Origin: Actinoallomurus liliacearum | GTDB lineage: Bacteria; Actinomycetota; Actinomycetes; Streptosporangiales; Streptosporangiaceae | Length of the DNA stretch: 64,000 nucleotides | Reading direction: 5' to 3' | Assembly (NCBI RefSeq): GCF_039542035.1 | Contig: NZ_BAABHJ010000005.1 | Coordinates: 62,001 to 126,000, forward strand | In this document: positions 41,937 to 51,343 of the stretch, in pieces | Layout: each line of letters starts with the position of its first letter | How positions within the stretch are numbered: the first letter of the stretch is position 1 | The notes under the pieces: generated by a model | The model's database searches: none | Told to the model about the DNA's origin: nothing | What the model saw: the letters and a program-made list of their open reading frames with translations, nothing else | Position numbers and translations under genes: made by a program

Positions 41937-43130
41937 TCAGGATCGGCCCGCCAGGGACCGGGGCTCCGCCGCTTCCGCCGTGGCGGATCCGGACCGGCGG
42001 CCGCTCCGTACGAAGGTGAGGCGGACCAGGACCGGCGCGAGCGAGACGACGGCGAACAGCCGCAGGCTCTGCACGCTCGAGATCAGCCCGACGTCGGCGT
42101 TGGTCGCGACCGACGTCGCGAGGACCGCGTTGATGCCGCCGGGCGTCGTGGCGAGGTAGGCGTCGGCGAACGACAGCCGGGTCACCGCGGCGAGCAGCCA
42201 CGCGAGCAGCGCCGAGGCGACGCTGACGGCGATCGTGCCGGCCACGATCCAGGGCAGGGCCCGGCGCGCGTGCCGGAGGGAGGGCCGGGTGAACCGCAGC
42301 CCGATCTCCAGCCCGATGCAGGCGAACACGAGCGTCTGCAGCAGGCCGGTCGGGCGGAACCCGTGCGCCGCGCCGGAGAACGTCGCCACCACGGTCACCA
42401 GCATCGGACCGAGCACGACCGGCGCGGGCAGCCGCAGGCGCCGCCCCACCTGGACGCCGAGCACCGCGACGGCGCACAGCACCAGGAGGCCCGCCGGCTG
42501 ATCGGCCCCGCCGACCAGCCGCAGCATCTGCGGGCTCAGCGGCGAGTGCGGCTCACCGGCGCCCGACACCGCGGGCGCGGTCGGCCCGAGCAGCGGGACG
42601 ACCAGCGGAGCGGTGGCCGCGACGATGCCGACCCGGGAGTACTGGGCGAGCGCCACCAGGCGGGTGTCCGCGCCGAGTTCGTCCGAGGCCGCGAGCATCG
42701 CGGCGGCGCCGCCCGGCACCGTGGCCAGCGTCGCCGTCGGCCGGTCGAGGAGCCGGGACCGCTCCAGCAGCCGGGCCACCCCAACGCTGAGCAGGACGGT
42801 CGCGACGGTGACGACGATGAGGGGAAGCATCGACGGCGCGGCCGCGCGCAGCGCCGCCGGATGGATGTACCCGCCCATCAGCACCCCGGCCAGCGCCTGC
42901 GACGCACGGTACGCGGGCCGGGGGAGGGCGCTGGTGACCAGGCCCGACAGCGCGAGCGCCACACCGACCAGCAGCCCGGCGAGCAGGTACGGCGCCGGCA
43001 CACCGGCCGCGTGCGCCGCCGCCCCGGCCAGGAACGCGGCGCCGACGACGGCGCACCAGCCCCAGGCCGGGCCGTGTCCCGCCGGCGCTCCCGCCCGGCC
43101 GCCCGTGACCCGGGCGCGTACCCTCCCCAT
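41937..43130 (-). CDS. AbrB-family membrane transporter
   Basis: A 397-residue integral membrane protein with about ten to twelve helices in two similar halves, as in the AbrB/ammonia-monooxygenase-like family: VPAPYLLAGLLVGVALALSG and LPAPVVLGPMLVTVVATFSG are the repeated motifs, and each half has a Gly-rich re-entrant segment (ATVPGGAAAMLAAS and ATTPGGINAVLATS). Substrate is not established for the family. Start uncertain, since no good ribosome site precedes MGRVRARV. A decayed copy of its N-terminal region lies upstream at 43325. Confidence 0.8.
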   Translation of the reverse strand: MGRVRARVTGGRAGAPAGHGPAWGWCAVVGAAFLAGAAAHAAGVPAPYLLAGLLVGVALALSGLVTSALPRPAYRASQALAGVLMGGYIHPAALRAAAPSMLPLIVVTVATVLLSVGVARLLERSRLLDRPTATLATVPGGAAAMLAASDELGADTRLVALAQYSRVGIVAATAPLVVPLLGPTAPAVSGAGEPHSPLSPQMLRLVGGADQPAGLLVLCAVAVLGVQVGRRLRLPAPVVLGPMLVTVVATFSGAAHGFRPTGLLQTLVFACIGLEIGLRFTRPSLRHARRALPWIVAGTIAVSVASALLAWLLAAVTRLSFADAYLATTPGGINAVLATSVATNADVGLISSVQSLRLFAVVSLAPVLVRLTFVRSGRRSGSATAEAAEPRSLAGRS

Positions 43131-43324
43131 CGACGACACATGTTCAATCTGTCCGCCGATGCGGTCGTTGATGGTTATGCGGGCGAATGCAATGCCCCAT
43201 GAATGCCGGGGCCGGTGGCGCGTCAGGCCAACGGCGGGTCGCTCAGCCCGCGCTCCCGGCAAAGTCCCGACGGAATGCCTGGTATTCAGTCATATCCAGC
43301 GCGATTCCGGAATTGGCGTGCTCA

Positions 43325-43448
43325 GGTCGACGTGTCAAGCGCGGTGCCGACGAGCAGCCCGGAGGGCAGGTACGGCGGCGGCGCTCCCGTCGCGTGTGCC
43401 GCCGCCACGGCCGGGAAGGCGGCCATGACGACGGCCCACCAGCCTTAG
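43325..43448 (-). pseudogene. Decayed partial duplicate of the AbrB-family gene
   Basis: Minus-strand translation WAVVMAAFPAVAAAHATGAP and PPYLPSGLLVGTALDT matches residues about 27-62 of the intact gene downstream (CAVVGAAFLAGAAAHAAGVP, APYLLAGLLVGVAL). A stop follows after a few residues and nothing else of the gene remains. Same orientation as the parent, 300 bp away. Confidence 0.8.
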
Positions 43449-43459
43449 ATCGGGCGGGG

Positions 43460-43494
43460 CCGTTCCGGGCCCCGGCGTCGGGGGCCCGGAACGG
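43460..43494 (-). terminator. Hairpin after the M64 peptidase gene
   Basis: A perfect 14-bp stem (CCGTTCCGGGCCCC and its complement) with a 7-nt loop, 45 bp downstream of the peptidase stop codon. Confidence 0.75.
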
Positions 43495-43538
43495 GCTCGG
43501 CCGATCATGCTCGGCCGGTTCTGCCGAGCGGTTCTCGC

Positions 43539-45413
43539 TCAGCGGCTGTCGCGGAGGATCACGTCGACCTTCGTGGTCTTTCCGACGTTCCCGGCCGCGT
43601 CGACGGCGCGGTACTCGATCGTGTGGTGGCCGTAACCGGGCGGCACGTTCTCCCAGGCCACCGCGCGAGCGGGCGTGCCGAGTTTGCCGTAGATGAGGTC
43701 GTCGACCTTGGTCCCCAGCGGCGTGAACCGGAACGGTGCGGTCGAGTCGGTCGGCCAGCCGAAGTAGCGGAACCAGCCGTCCCCGTCGACCTGGAACTCG
43801 GCCAGCGTGGCGCCGGCGGCGTCATCGGACGGGCTCAGCTTCATGGTGAACTCATTGTCGAAGACGTACTCCTTGCCCTGCTTGGCGGCCGGTGTGGAGA
43901 ACACCGCCGAGACGGTCGGGCGCTGCGCGTCGACCGTCCAGGTGAGGGTCTCGGACTTGGCGCCGGTGGCCGGGTCGACCGCACGGGCGGTGACCGTGTG
44001 CGTTCCGGAGGCGAGGTGGAGCCGGCCCAGGTCGAGGTCGCGGTCGTTGCCCGGGGTCGCCACCTTCTTGCCGTCGAGGCTCCAGCGGACGGCGGGCACG
44101 GACGTCGCGGGGTGCGTCGTCTCGGCGTAGATCACGTCGTTCGCGCCGACGGGGGCGCCGGTCGGCGTCGACTCGGTGAAGCCCGCCGCGGTGGTCTCCG
44201 TGGGGTTCGGCGCGGTCGTGTCGATCGTCCAGGTACGGGTCTGGGTAAGGGCGGCGGAGTCGCGGACGGCCGGGTCGCGGACGAAGTCGGTCCCGTCGAC
44301 GACCTTGGCGGTCAGGGTGTGCGTGCCCGGCTTGATCGGTAGCCGCGACAGGTCGAGGTTGTGGTCGTCCCGGCCGCCCGCCACCTTCTTGCCGTCCAGG
44401 GTCCAGGTGATGTCGAGCGTGTGGTCGACGGGGTGCAGCGTCTCAAGCCAGACCACGCGGTCGGCGCCGATGGGGGCCGTGGTCGGGGTGTTGTCCTGGA
44501 TCAGGTTGAGCTTGGCGGAGATCGCCTGGGTCATCCTCTCGCGTTCGACCTGGTCATAGGCGTATCCGAGGGTCTTCATCATCGAGTGCGCGCTGGGCCG
44601 CCAGACGCCCGTGGTGTCGTACATCCCGCCCTCGTAGCGGCCGATGGGCCCGCCCGACGTGCTCTGTTCGCCCAGCCAGCGGTACCACTTCGCCTTCTGC
44701 AGGCGCATCTGCTCCTCGGTGAGGAGCGTGTGGTGGATCGAGTTCGGCTCGCCGTCGGTGTAGGCCCCGCCGGGAACGCCTCGCTGGTAGTAGTTGTACT
44801 CGTCCTGCAGGCCGCCGAGCGAATGCCCGATCTCGTGCGGCATGATCAGCGACGACATGGCATTGCTGCCCGACGCCGTGGCGTACGTCCCGCCCGCGCC
44901 GCCGTACGTGCCGCTGTTCGCCAGGGCCACGATCTGCCGGTTGGCGGCACTGGTCCCGGTGACCATGTTCGCGTATTTCTGGGCCGCGGCATTGTCCATC
45001 ACCAGCAGGCGCTGGATGCCGGTGGACGAGCAGCCGCTCCAGAACTTCATGCTCAGCGGCGTGGTCCGCCTGGGCGCGTTCAGATCGGGGTCGCAGCTCA
45101 CTCCCGACTCGCCCGAGACGATCTCGACCCGGTAGACGTTGATGTAGCTGCGGTAGGACTTGAACGGCTCGAACGCGAACAGCGTGCTGATCTCCTGGTC
45201 GACGTCCTGCCGGTACCTCGGCATGTCGGCGTCGGTGTAGCCGTCGCCGAGGACCACGAGATTGAACCGCTTCGCCGGAGCACCGGTGATCTGGACCGGT
45301 ACGACTTCGGCCCTGCCGACGTCGGCGGCGCGAGCCTCTCGTACGTGCCCGGTGAGAGCCGGCGCGGCGAGAGCGACCATCGCTGTCGCCGCGACGACTG
45401 TACGCCTCAACAT
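43539..45413 (-). CDS. Secreted M64-family metallopeptidase with Ig-like repeats
   Basis: A 624-residue exported protein. Signal peptide (LRRTVVAATAMVALAAPALT), peptidase domain residues about 40-300 with FNLVVLGDGYTDADMPRY and the zinc motif IMPHEIGHSLGGLQDEY (HExxH plus downstream Asp), as in IgA-peptidase M64 enzymes. Residues about 310-500 hold two Ig-like units (TWTLDGKKVAGGRDDHNLDL and VRWSLDGKKVATPGNDRDLD) and the C-terminus another beta domain. Degrades external protein. ATG 45411-45413 follows GGAGG. Confidence 0.88.
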   Translation of the reverse strand: MLRRTVVAATAMVALAAPALTGHVREARAADVGRAEVVPVQITGAPAKRFNLVVLGDGYTDADMPRYRQDVDQEISTLFAFEPFKSYRSYINVYRVEIVSGESGVSCDPDLNAPRRTTPLSMKFWSGCSSTGIQRLLVMDNAAAQKYANMVTGTSAANRQIVALANSGTYGGAGGTYATASGSNAMSSLIMPHEIGHSLGGLQDEYNYYQRGVPGGAYTDGEPNSIHHTLLTEEQMRLQKAKWYRWLGEQSTSGGPIGRYEGGMYDTTGVWRPSAHSMMKTLGYAYDQVERERMTQAISAKLNLIQDNTPTTAPIGADRVVWLETLHPVDHTLDITWTLDGKKVAGGRDDHNLDLSRLPIKPGTHTLTAKVVDGTDFVRDPAVRDSAALTQTRTWTIDTTAPNPTETTAAGFTESTPTGAPVGANDVIYAETTHPATSVPAVRWSLDGKKVATPGNDRDLDLGRLHLASGTHTVTARAVDPATGAKSETLTWTVDAQRPTVSAVFSTPAAKQGKEYVFDNEFTMKLSPSDDAAGATLAEFQVDGDGWFRYFGWPTDSTAPFRFTPLGTKVDDLIYGKLGTPARAVAWENVPPGYGHHTIEYRAVDAAGNVGKTTKVDVILRDSR

Positions 45414-45515
45414 GAAGACCTCCCAAGTGCTCATCACTCGGTGATCATGATGGATCACGAAGGAGGTCGAATGTCAGGTTTATGCAAAATTGGCCCGAAG
45501 TGGGGTTAGGGTCCC

Positions 45516-46664
45516 TTAGTGATGGTTTTCGGCCTCGGGAGAGCCGCCCATCATCTTCAGCATCGGGACGCCGCCCGTACGGACGAACCGGACCAGCAGG
45601 ACCGCGGCCAGGACGAGGAAGGCGATGTTCAGCCAGGTGGTGTAGTTCCAGGAGACGCCCTGCTCCATCACCACCGCGTGCCGCTTCTCCGGGATCAGGC
45701 CGGTGACTCCGAAGAGCAGTTCGACCAGGTAGCCGGCGAGGACCATCGCCGCGTAGAAGGTCCCGGTGACGAACAGCGCCATCCGGGTGCCGTAGTACTT
45801 CCGGTAGATCAGGATGATCGGGAGGATGATCAGGTCGGCGAAGATGAAGGCGACCACGCCGCCGAAGCTGATCCCGCCCTTCCACAGCACCGCGGCCAGC
45901 GGGACGTTGCCGATCGAGCAGACGAAGCTGATCACCGCGACGAGCGGGCCGACCAGCGGCCCCCACAGCTTCGCGGCGAGCGGATGGTCGACGAGGAAGA
46001 AGTGCCGCCAGAACGAGTCGGGCACCCACGCGGCGATCGCCCCGGCGATCAGCAGGCCGATCAGCAGGTCCCGCAGGATCGCCGCCCACTCCATGACGAA
46101 CACGTGCGCCACCGACGTGAAGCCCTCCCCGGACAGCAGCCGGCGTCGGAACGACCCCTGCCGTTGGACGGACATGTCCATCGCCGCGTGGCCCTCCATC
46201 GCGCCCGCGACGCCGCGCTCCGCCTGCTCGCGGGCGGCACGGAGCAGCCGTTCCCGGAGGAACAGCCGGAACAGCACCGCCAGGACCACGATCATGATCG
46301 GCCCGCCGATGAACTCCGCCGCGGTGAACCGCCAGCCCATCAGCAGCGCCAGGATGATGCCGAGTTCGACCACCAGGTTGGTCGAGGCGATCTCGAACGT
46401 CATCGCCGCGATGAAGCTCGCGCCCTTGACGAACAGCGAGCGCGCCAGCGCGACCGCCGCGTACGAGCACGACGACGACGCCACGCCCAGCCCGGTGGCC
46501 GTCGCGAGCGTACGAGGCCGCCCGTCGCCGAGCAGCCGTACGATCGTCGCGCGGCGCACCACGGCCTGGACGATCGCGGACAACAGGAATCCCAGGATCA
46601 GCGCCCACAGGATCTCCCAGGTCATCGACCCGGTGATCGCCAGCGCGTGACCGATCGCGCTCAT
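45516..46664 (-). CDS. Permease of the DUF318/SO_0444 type, probable metal efflux
   Basis: A 382-residue membrane protein with about eight to ten helices, resembling the ArsP/DUF318 permease superfamily. It has the paired motifs SSSCSYAAVALARSLFVKGA and SFVCSIGNVPLAAVLWKGGISFGG, each with a conserved Cys-Ser. A His/Met-containing cytoplasmic loop (GHAAMDMSVQRQG) lies in the middle. Its place beside copper genes suggests copper or related metal efflux. ATG 46664 follows GGAGGG. A terminator before it (46727-46754) implies its own promoter. Confidence 0.78.
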   Translation of the reverse strand: MSAIGHALAITGSMTWEILWALILGFLLSAIVQAVVRRATIVRLLGDGRPRTLATATGLGVASSSCSYAAVALARSLFVKGASFIAAMTFEIASTNLVVELGIILALLMGWRFTAAEFIGGPIMIVVLAVLFRLFLRERLLRAAREQAERGVAGAMEGHAAMDMSVQRQGSFRRRLLSGEGFTSVAHVFVMEWAAILRDLLIGLLIAGAIAAWVPDSFWRHFFLVDHPLAAKLWGPLVGPLVAVISFVCSIGNVPLAAVLWKGGISFGGVVAFIFADLIILPIILIYRKYYGTRMALFVTGTFYAAMVLAGYLVELLFGVTGLIPEKRHAVVMEQGVSWNYTTWLNIAFLVLAAVLLVRFVRTGGVPMLKMMGGSPEAENHH

Positions 46665-46726
46665 TGCCTTCCCTCCATCACCGAACGGTGGTGCCCCACC
46701 GAGGAACGCGGAACACAGGCGGATCG

Positions 46727-46754
46727 GGGGCGGCCGACCGTGATCGGCCGCCCC
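46727..46754 (-). terminator. Hairpin after the DUF305 gene
   Basis: A perfect 11-bp stem (GGGGCGGCCGA and its complement) with a 6-nt loop, 7 bp beyond the DUF305 stop codon. Confidence 0.7.
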
Positions 46755-46760
46755 TGGCGA

Positions 46761-47357
46761 TCACCTGTCCTTGAGCAGGTTCCGCATCGTGGCGATCTCG
46801 GCGCTCTGCGAGCCGATGATCGAGCCGGCGAGGGCCTTGGCGTCGGCGTTCGAGCCCTGGGCCTGCTCGGTCCGGGCCATGGCGACGGCGCCCTGATGAT
46901 GTTCGATCATCATCTCCAGGAACGCCTTGTCGAAGGCCGCGCCGGACAGCGAGTCGAGCTTCTTCATGTCCTGCTCGGACATCATCCCCTCGCCCATGTG
47001 CATGCCGCCGGGCGAGGGCATGGCGGCTCCCCAGCCCTTCAGCCAGCCGGTCATCTTGTCGATCTCCGGCTGCTGGGCGTTCTCGATCCGGGCGGCGAGC
47101 CTCTTGACCTCGGGCGAGGACGCCTTCGTGGCGGCCTGCCGCGCCATGGTGACCGCCTGCCGGTGGTGCGGGATCATCATCTGCGCGAACATCACGTCCT
47201 GCGCGTCGTGTCCGGCCGGGGACGAGCTCATGCTCATACCGGGGCCCATGGAGTGACCGTTCATGGAGTGGTGACCGGAGTCGTCGCCGTTGCCGCCGCA
47301 CGCGGCGAGGGTGAGGGCGGCGACCGGGACGATCACCAGAGAGCGGACGCGTTTCAT
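46761..47357 (-). CDS. DUF305 lipoprotein, copper-associated
   Basis: A 198-residue lipoprotein with lipobox LAAC (Cys about residue 20), a His/Met-rich linker (HHSMNGHSMGPGMSMSS) and a DUF305 four-helix domain carrying two HH motifs: MMIPHHRQAVTMA and MMIEHHQGAVAMA. The paired His and the surrounding Met residues are consistent with metal binding. DUF305 proteins frequently occur in copper-resistance loci. ATG 47355-47357 follows GGAAGG. It is downstream of the CopA unit. Confidence 0.87.
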   Translation of the reverse strand: MKRVRSLVIVPVAALTLAACGGNGDDSGHHSMNGHSMGPGMSMSSSPAGHDAQDVMFAQMMIPHHRQAVTMARQAATKASSPEVKRLAARIENAQQPEIDKMTGWLKGWGAAMPSPGGMHMGEGMMSEQDMKKLDSLSGAAFDKAFLEMMIEHHQGAVAMARTEQAQGSNADAKALAGSIIGSQSAEIATMRNLLKDR

Positions 47358-47425
47358 CGATCTTCTACCTTCCGTATCCGGGCGTGCTGAGTGGGCGTGC
47401 GGGTCATCGAGGACCCGGACGCCTG

Positions 47426-47857
47426 TCACAGCCGGAGTACGGAGAGCTGGAAGATGGACGGTCGGGGCGGGGCCCGGCCCTGGGACTCGTGTCCTCGTCC
47501 GTGCGGACGGCCCGGCGCGCCGGACGCGTCGCGGCGCCCGACGAAGGCGGCGGCCAGGACGAGCAGCGTGGCCAGCACCAGCAGGGCCAGGCACATCTGG
47601 CCGCCGGGATGGTCGTGCCGGCCGGAAGGGGCGTGCGACGGTGCCGAGGCGTGGTGATGCCCGGTCTCGGCGTCCGGGTGATCCGCCCCGGGCATGGTCA
47701 TGACGACGGCGGCCGCGTGCGTGTCCGTCGGACCGGCCGTCGCCTGCAACCCGTGCATCGCGAACAGGCCGAACAGCGTCAGAGCCAGGAGCAGCAGACC
47801 GCCCGGCGCCGGAACCCCGGACCGGTGCGGCCTGCCGCTCAGACTCCTCGCCCGCAT
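47426..47857 (-). CDS. Small His-rich membrane protein (DUF6153-like)
   Basis: A 143-residue protein with two membrane segments (LLLLALTLFGLFAMHGLQA and MCLALLVLATLLVLAAAFV) flanking a His-rich external loop (HPDAETGHHHASAPSHA, then GRHDHPGG). It looks like DUF6153 proteins found near copper genes. The start ATG directly follows the CopA stop codon (TGAG-ATG), implying coupling. Probably binds metal at the membrane surface; this is inferred from histidine content. Confidence 0.72.
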   Translation of the reverse strand: MRARSLSGRPHRSGVPAPGGLLLLALTLFGLFAMHGLQATAGPTDTHAAAVVMTMPGADHPDAETGHHHASAPSHAPSGRHDHPGGQMCLALLVLATLLVLAAAFVGRRDASGAPGRPHGRGHESQGRAPPRPSIFQLSVLRL

Positions 47858-47858
47858 C

Positions 47859-50102
47859 TCAGCGCGCCGCCTCGAAGCGGCGCAGCCGCAGGCTGTTGCT
47901 GACCACGAACACGCTGGAGAACGCCATCGCGGCACCGGCCAGCATCGGGTTGAGCAGGCCGGCGGCGGCCAGCGGCAGGGCGGCCACGTTGTAGGCGAAG
48001 GCCCAGAAGAGGTTGCCCTTGATCGTGCCCAGCGTCCGGCGGGACAGCCGGATGGCGTCCGCCGCGGCGCGCAGGTCGCCGCGCACCAGCGTGAGGTCGG
48101 CCGCCTCGATGGCCACGTCGGTGCCGGTGCCCATGGCCAGGCCCAGATCCGCCTGCGCCAGAGCCGCCGCGTCGTTGACACCGTCCCCGACCATCGCCAC
48201 GACCTTACCCTCGCCCTGCAGCCGCTTGACGACGTCGACCTTGTCGGCGGGCAGCACCTCCGCGATCACCTCGTCGATGCCGGCCTCGGCCGCGACCGCG
48301 CGGGCCGCCGCCTCGTTGTCGCCGGTCAGCAGGATCGGCGTCAGGCCGAGCCCGCGCAGCCGGGTGATCGCCTCGGCGCTGGTGTCCTTGATCGCGTCCG
48401 CGACGACCAGGACCGCGCGCGCCTCGCCGTCCCAGCCGACCGCGACGGCCGTCCGGCCCGCGGCCTCCGCCGCCGCCTTGGCGCGTTCGAGTTCGGCGGG
48501 CAGGTGCTGGGACCACTCCTCCAGCAGTCGCGTACGACCGACCAGGACCGCGTGGCCGTCCACGACGCCCTGCACGCCGAGGCCCTCGATGTTGGCGAAG
48601 TCCTCCGGCCGGGGCAGCGCGCCGACCCGCTGCACGGCGCCCTTGGCGATCGCCTGGGCGATCGGGTGCTCGGAGGAGTCCTCCAGCGCGCCGGCCAGCC
48701 GCAGCACCTCGTCGGCGTCCTGGCCCTCGGCGGTCACCACGTCGGTCAGCGTCATCCTGCCGGTCGTGACCGTGCCGGTCTTGTCCAGCACGATCGTGTC
48801 GATCCGCCGCGTCGACTCCAGCACCTCGGGCCCCTTGATCAGGATGCCGAGCTGCGCGCCGCGCCCCGTACCGACGAGGAGGGCGGTCGGCGTGGCCAGG
48901 CCGAGCGCGCACGGGCAGGCGATGATGAGGACCGCGACCGCGGCGGTGAAGGCGGCCGCGACGCTGCCGCCGGTGCCGAGCCAGAACCCGAGGGTGGCCA
49001 CGGCGAGCGTGATGACGATCGGCACGAAGATCCCGGCGATCCGGTCGGCCAGGCGCTGCACCTGCGCCTTGCCGTTCTGCGCGTCCTCCACCAGCCGCGC
49101 CATCTGCGCGAGCTGCGTGTCGGAGCCGATCTTGGTCGCCTCGACGACGAGCCGGCCGCCCGCGTTCACGGTGGCGCCGACGACCGCGTCGCCGACCCCG
49201 ACCTCGACGGGCACGGACTCGCCGGTGAGCATGCTCATGTCCACCGCGGAGCCGCCCTCGACCACGACCCCGTCCGTGGCGATCTTCTCGCCCGGCCGTA
49301 CGACGAACCGGTCGCCGGTTTTCAGTTGCTCGACCGGGATCCGTTCCTCGCGGTCGCCGCGCAGGACGGCGACGTCCTTGGCGCCCATCTCCAGCAGCGC
49401 CCGCAGGGCGGCGCCGGCGCGGCGCTTCGACCGGGCCTCGAAGTAGCGCCCGGCCAGGATGAACACCGTCACCCCGGCGGCGACCTCCAGGTAGATGTTG
49501 CCCGCGCCGGAGGAGCGCTCGATCGTGAAGGTGAAGGGGTGCCGCATGCCGGGCTCGCCCGCGTCACCGAAGAACAGCGCGTACAGCGACCAGCCGAACG
49601 CCGCGATCGTGCCCAGCGACACGAGCGTGTCCATCGTCGCCGCGCCGAGCTTGAGGTTCTTGTACGCCGCGCGGTGGAACGGCAGCGCGCCCCACACCAG
49701 CACCGGGGCCGCCAGGGTCAGCGACGCCCACTGCCAGTACCGGAACTGCAGCGCCGGGACCATCGCCAGCAGGATCACCGGGATCGCCAGCGCGGCGCTG
49801 ATGAGGAGCCGGTCGCGCAGCGCCCGTACGGGGGCGTCCTCGCTCGGCTCCTCCTCGGCCGGCTCCGCCGCGACGGGGAGACTGGCGGTGTAACCGGCCT
49901 TCTCCACCTGGGCGATCAGGTCCTCGGTGGTGAGATCCGGGCCGAAGCTGACGCTGGCCTTCTCGGTGGCGTAGTTGACGGTCGCGGTGACGCCGTCGAG
50001 CTTGTTGAGGCGCTTCTCGACGCGGTTCGCGCACGAGGCACAGGTCATCCCGCCGATCGCCAGTTCGACTCGTTCGGGTGCCGTGCTCGTGGTGCTGCTC
50101 AT
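47859..50102 (-). CDS. copA: Copper-exporting P1B-type ATPase
   Basis: A 747-residue heavy-metal ATPase. N-terminal HMA domain with GGMTCASC (residues about 17-24), eight helices, TGES actuator motif, the membrane CPC metal site (IIACPCALGLATP), phosphorylation motif DKTGTVTTG, HP motif SSEHPIAQA, and GDGVNDAAAL. The CPC motif and Cu-type helix residues indicate Cu(I) export. ATG 50102 follows AGGAGG. Located between the chaperone gene copZ and DUF6153/DUF305 genes in one copper operon under CsoR-like sites. Confidence 0.94.
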   Translation of the reverse strand: MSSTTSTAPERVELAIGGMTCASCANRVEKRLNKLDGVTATVNYATEKASVSFGPDLTTEDLIAQVEKAGYTASLPVAAEPAEEEPSEDAPVRALRDRLLISAALAIPVILLAMVPALQFRYWQWASLTLAAPVLVWGALPFHRAAYKNLKLGAATMDTLVSLGTIAAFGWSLYALFFGDAGEPGMRHPFTFTIERSSGAGNIYLEVAAGVTVFILAGRYFEARSKRRAGAALRALLEMGAKDVAVLRGDREERIPVEQLKTGDRFVVRPGEKIATDGVVVEGGSAVDMSMLTGESVPVEVGVGDAVVGATVNAGGRLVVEATKIGSDTQLAQMARLVEDAQNGKAQVQRLADRIAGIFVPIVITLAVATLGFWLGTGGSVAAAFTAAVAVLIIACPCALGLATPTALLVGTGRGAQLGILIKGPEVLESTRRIDTIVLDKTGTVTTGRMTLTDVVTAEGQDADEVLRLAGALEDSSEHPIAQAIAKGAVQRVGALPRPEDFANIEGLGVQGVVDGHAVLVGRTRLLEEWSQHLPAELERAKAAAEAAGRTAVAVGWDGEARAVLVVADAIKDTSAEAITRLRGLGLTPILLTGDNEAAARAVAAEAGIDEVIAEVLPADKVDVVKRLQGEGKVVAMVGDGVNDAAALAQADLGLAMGTGTDVAIEAADLTLVRGDLRAAADAIRLSRRTLGTIKGNLFWAFAYNVAALPLAAAGLLNPMLAGAAMAFSSVFVVSNSLRLRRFEAAR

Positions 50103-50131
50103 CACCCCTCCTTGTCCGGGATGGTCGCGTT

Positions 50132-51049
50132 CTAGTGCTGGTGATCGCCGGAGGTCGTGTCGCTCGTGCCCGCCGTGACGGTGAACTCGGCGGTGTGCAC
50201 CGTGCCCTCGTGCTGGAAGTCCAGGTAGAGACGGTAGGTGCCGACGGACGGTGCTTCGGCGTAGAAGGTGATGGCCGGCCCGGGCCTGGTCTTTCCATCG
50301 CCCGGCTCGCCGTCCGGGTGGACGTGGAGGTAGGCCAGGTCGCCCTGCCGCAGCGCCACCAGATGCCCGTACGCGGCCAGGTAGGGCTGCAGATCGGTGA
50401 CCGGCCGGCCGTCCCGGCTGATCGTCATGTCGAGCCGACTCGACCGGCCCGCGACCAGTGTCCCCGTCAGCGTCACGGTGTAACCGTCGACGGTGGCGGT
50501 GGTGGCCGGTGCGGGCAGCGGCCGGGGCGCGGCGTCGCCCGCGACGGTCTCGTCGATGCCGAGAGTCAGCGGATCGGCGCCGGTGGGCTTGAAATCGGCG
50601 AACGCGCGGTACGTGCCCGGCCCGCTCAGCGGGGAGGCGACCTGCCAGGTGCCGTCCGCGTCCATCGTCGGGTGCACGTGCCGGAAACCGGACAGGTCAC
50701 GCCGGACGACGATGAGGTGCATCCGCTTGTCGTGCTGCGGGTCGAACGCCGTCACCGCCCGCCCGTTCGGCCCGACGATCCGGAAGGCGAACGTGCCCGT
50801 CGCGGCGGGCACCGTGGTGAGGGTGTAACCCTGGTCCGACACCAGCAGCCCGCCCGGCGGCATGCTCCCGTGACCGCCGTGACCCGCTCCACCGTGTTCC
50901 ATACCGCTGCTCTCCTTCATGCCGCCGTGTGCGGCGCTCGGTTTCGCCTCGGCCCCGACGGGGCCGGTCAGCCGACCGGCCCCCATCGCCGCGCCGAACA
51001 CCACCGCCAGCCCGAGACCGAAGATCCCGAGCCTGGCCGGGACGTTCAT
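50132..51049 (-). CDS. Secreted or anchored His/Met-rich copper-associated protein
   Basis: A 305-residue protein: N-terminal membrane or signal segment (LGIFGLGLAVVFGAAMGAG), a His/Met/Gly linker (GMEHGGAGHGGHGSMPPGG), then two beta domains with HLIVVRRDLSGFRHVHPTMD and HLVALRQGDLAYLHVHPDGE, each presenting a His-x-His. Comparable proteins recur in actinomycete copper loci. It likely binds copper outside the membrane. It follows copZ by 25 bp and precedes copA by 29 bp, so it is part of that operon. Confidence 0.78.
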   Translation of the reverse strand: MNVPARLGIFGLGLAVVFGAAMGAGRLTGPVGAEAKPSAAHGGMKESSGMEHGGAGHGGHGSMPPGGLLVSDQGYTLTTVPAATGTFAFRIVGPNGRAVTAFDPQHDKRMHLIVVRRDLSGFRHVHPTMDADGTWQVASPLSGPGTYRAFADFKPTGADPLTLGIDETVAGDAAPRPLPAPATTATVDGYTVTLTGTLVAGRSSRLDMTISRDGRPVTDLQPYLAAYGHLVALRQGDLAYLHVHPDGEPGDGKTRPGPAITFYAEAPSVGTYRLYLDFQHEGTVHTAEFTVTAGTSDTTSGDHQH

Positions 51050-51074
51050 CGCTGTTTCCTCCTCCGGCCGAGAC

Positions 51075-51284
51075 TCAGGAATCGACGACTTCGTAGCCGG
51101 CCTCGTCCACCGCGTCCCGTACCGCCTTCGCGTCGAGCGGTGCGGCGCTGGAGACGGTGACCAGACCGGAGGCGAGGTCGACCTTGACGTCGGTGACGCC
51201 CTCGATGGAGCCGACCTCCTCCGTCACGGCGGAGACGCAGTGGCCGCACGTCATGCCCTTGACCTTGTACTCGGTGGTCGTCAT
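51075..51284 (-). CDS. copZ: CopZ-like copper chaperone (HMA domain)
   Basis: A 69-residue single heavy-metal-associated domain with the MTCGHC metal-binding loop (Cys13 and Cys16) and a standard ferredoxin-like pattern through GYEVVDS. It carries Cu(I) to CopA. ATG 51282-51284 follows AGGAG. First gene of the copper operon, directly behind two CsoR-like operator sequences. Confidence 0.93.
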   Translation of the reverse strand: MTTTEYKVKGMTCGHCVSAVTEEVGSIEGVTDVKVDLASGLVTVSSAAPLDAKAVRDAVDEAGYEVVDS

Positions 51285-51343
51285 CTCGTTCTCCTCACAC
51301 GCTGTACGCCGTTCGTGACCGGATTTCCGGTCAGCCTTCAACT

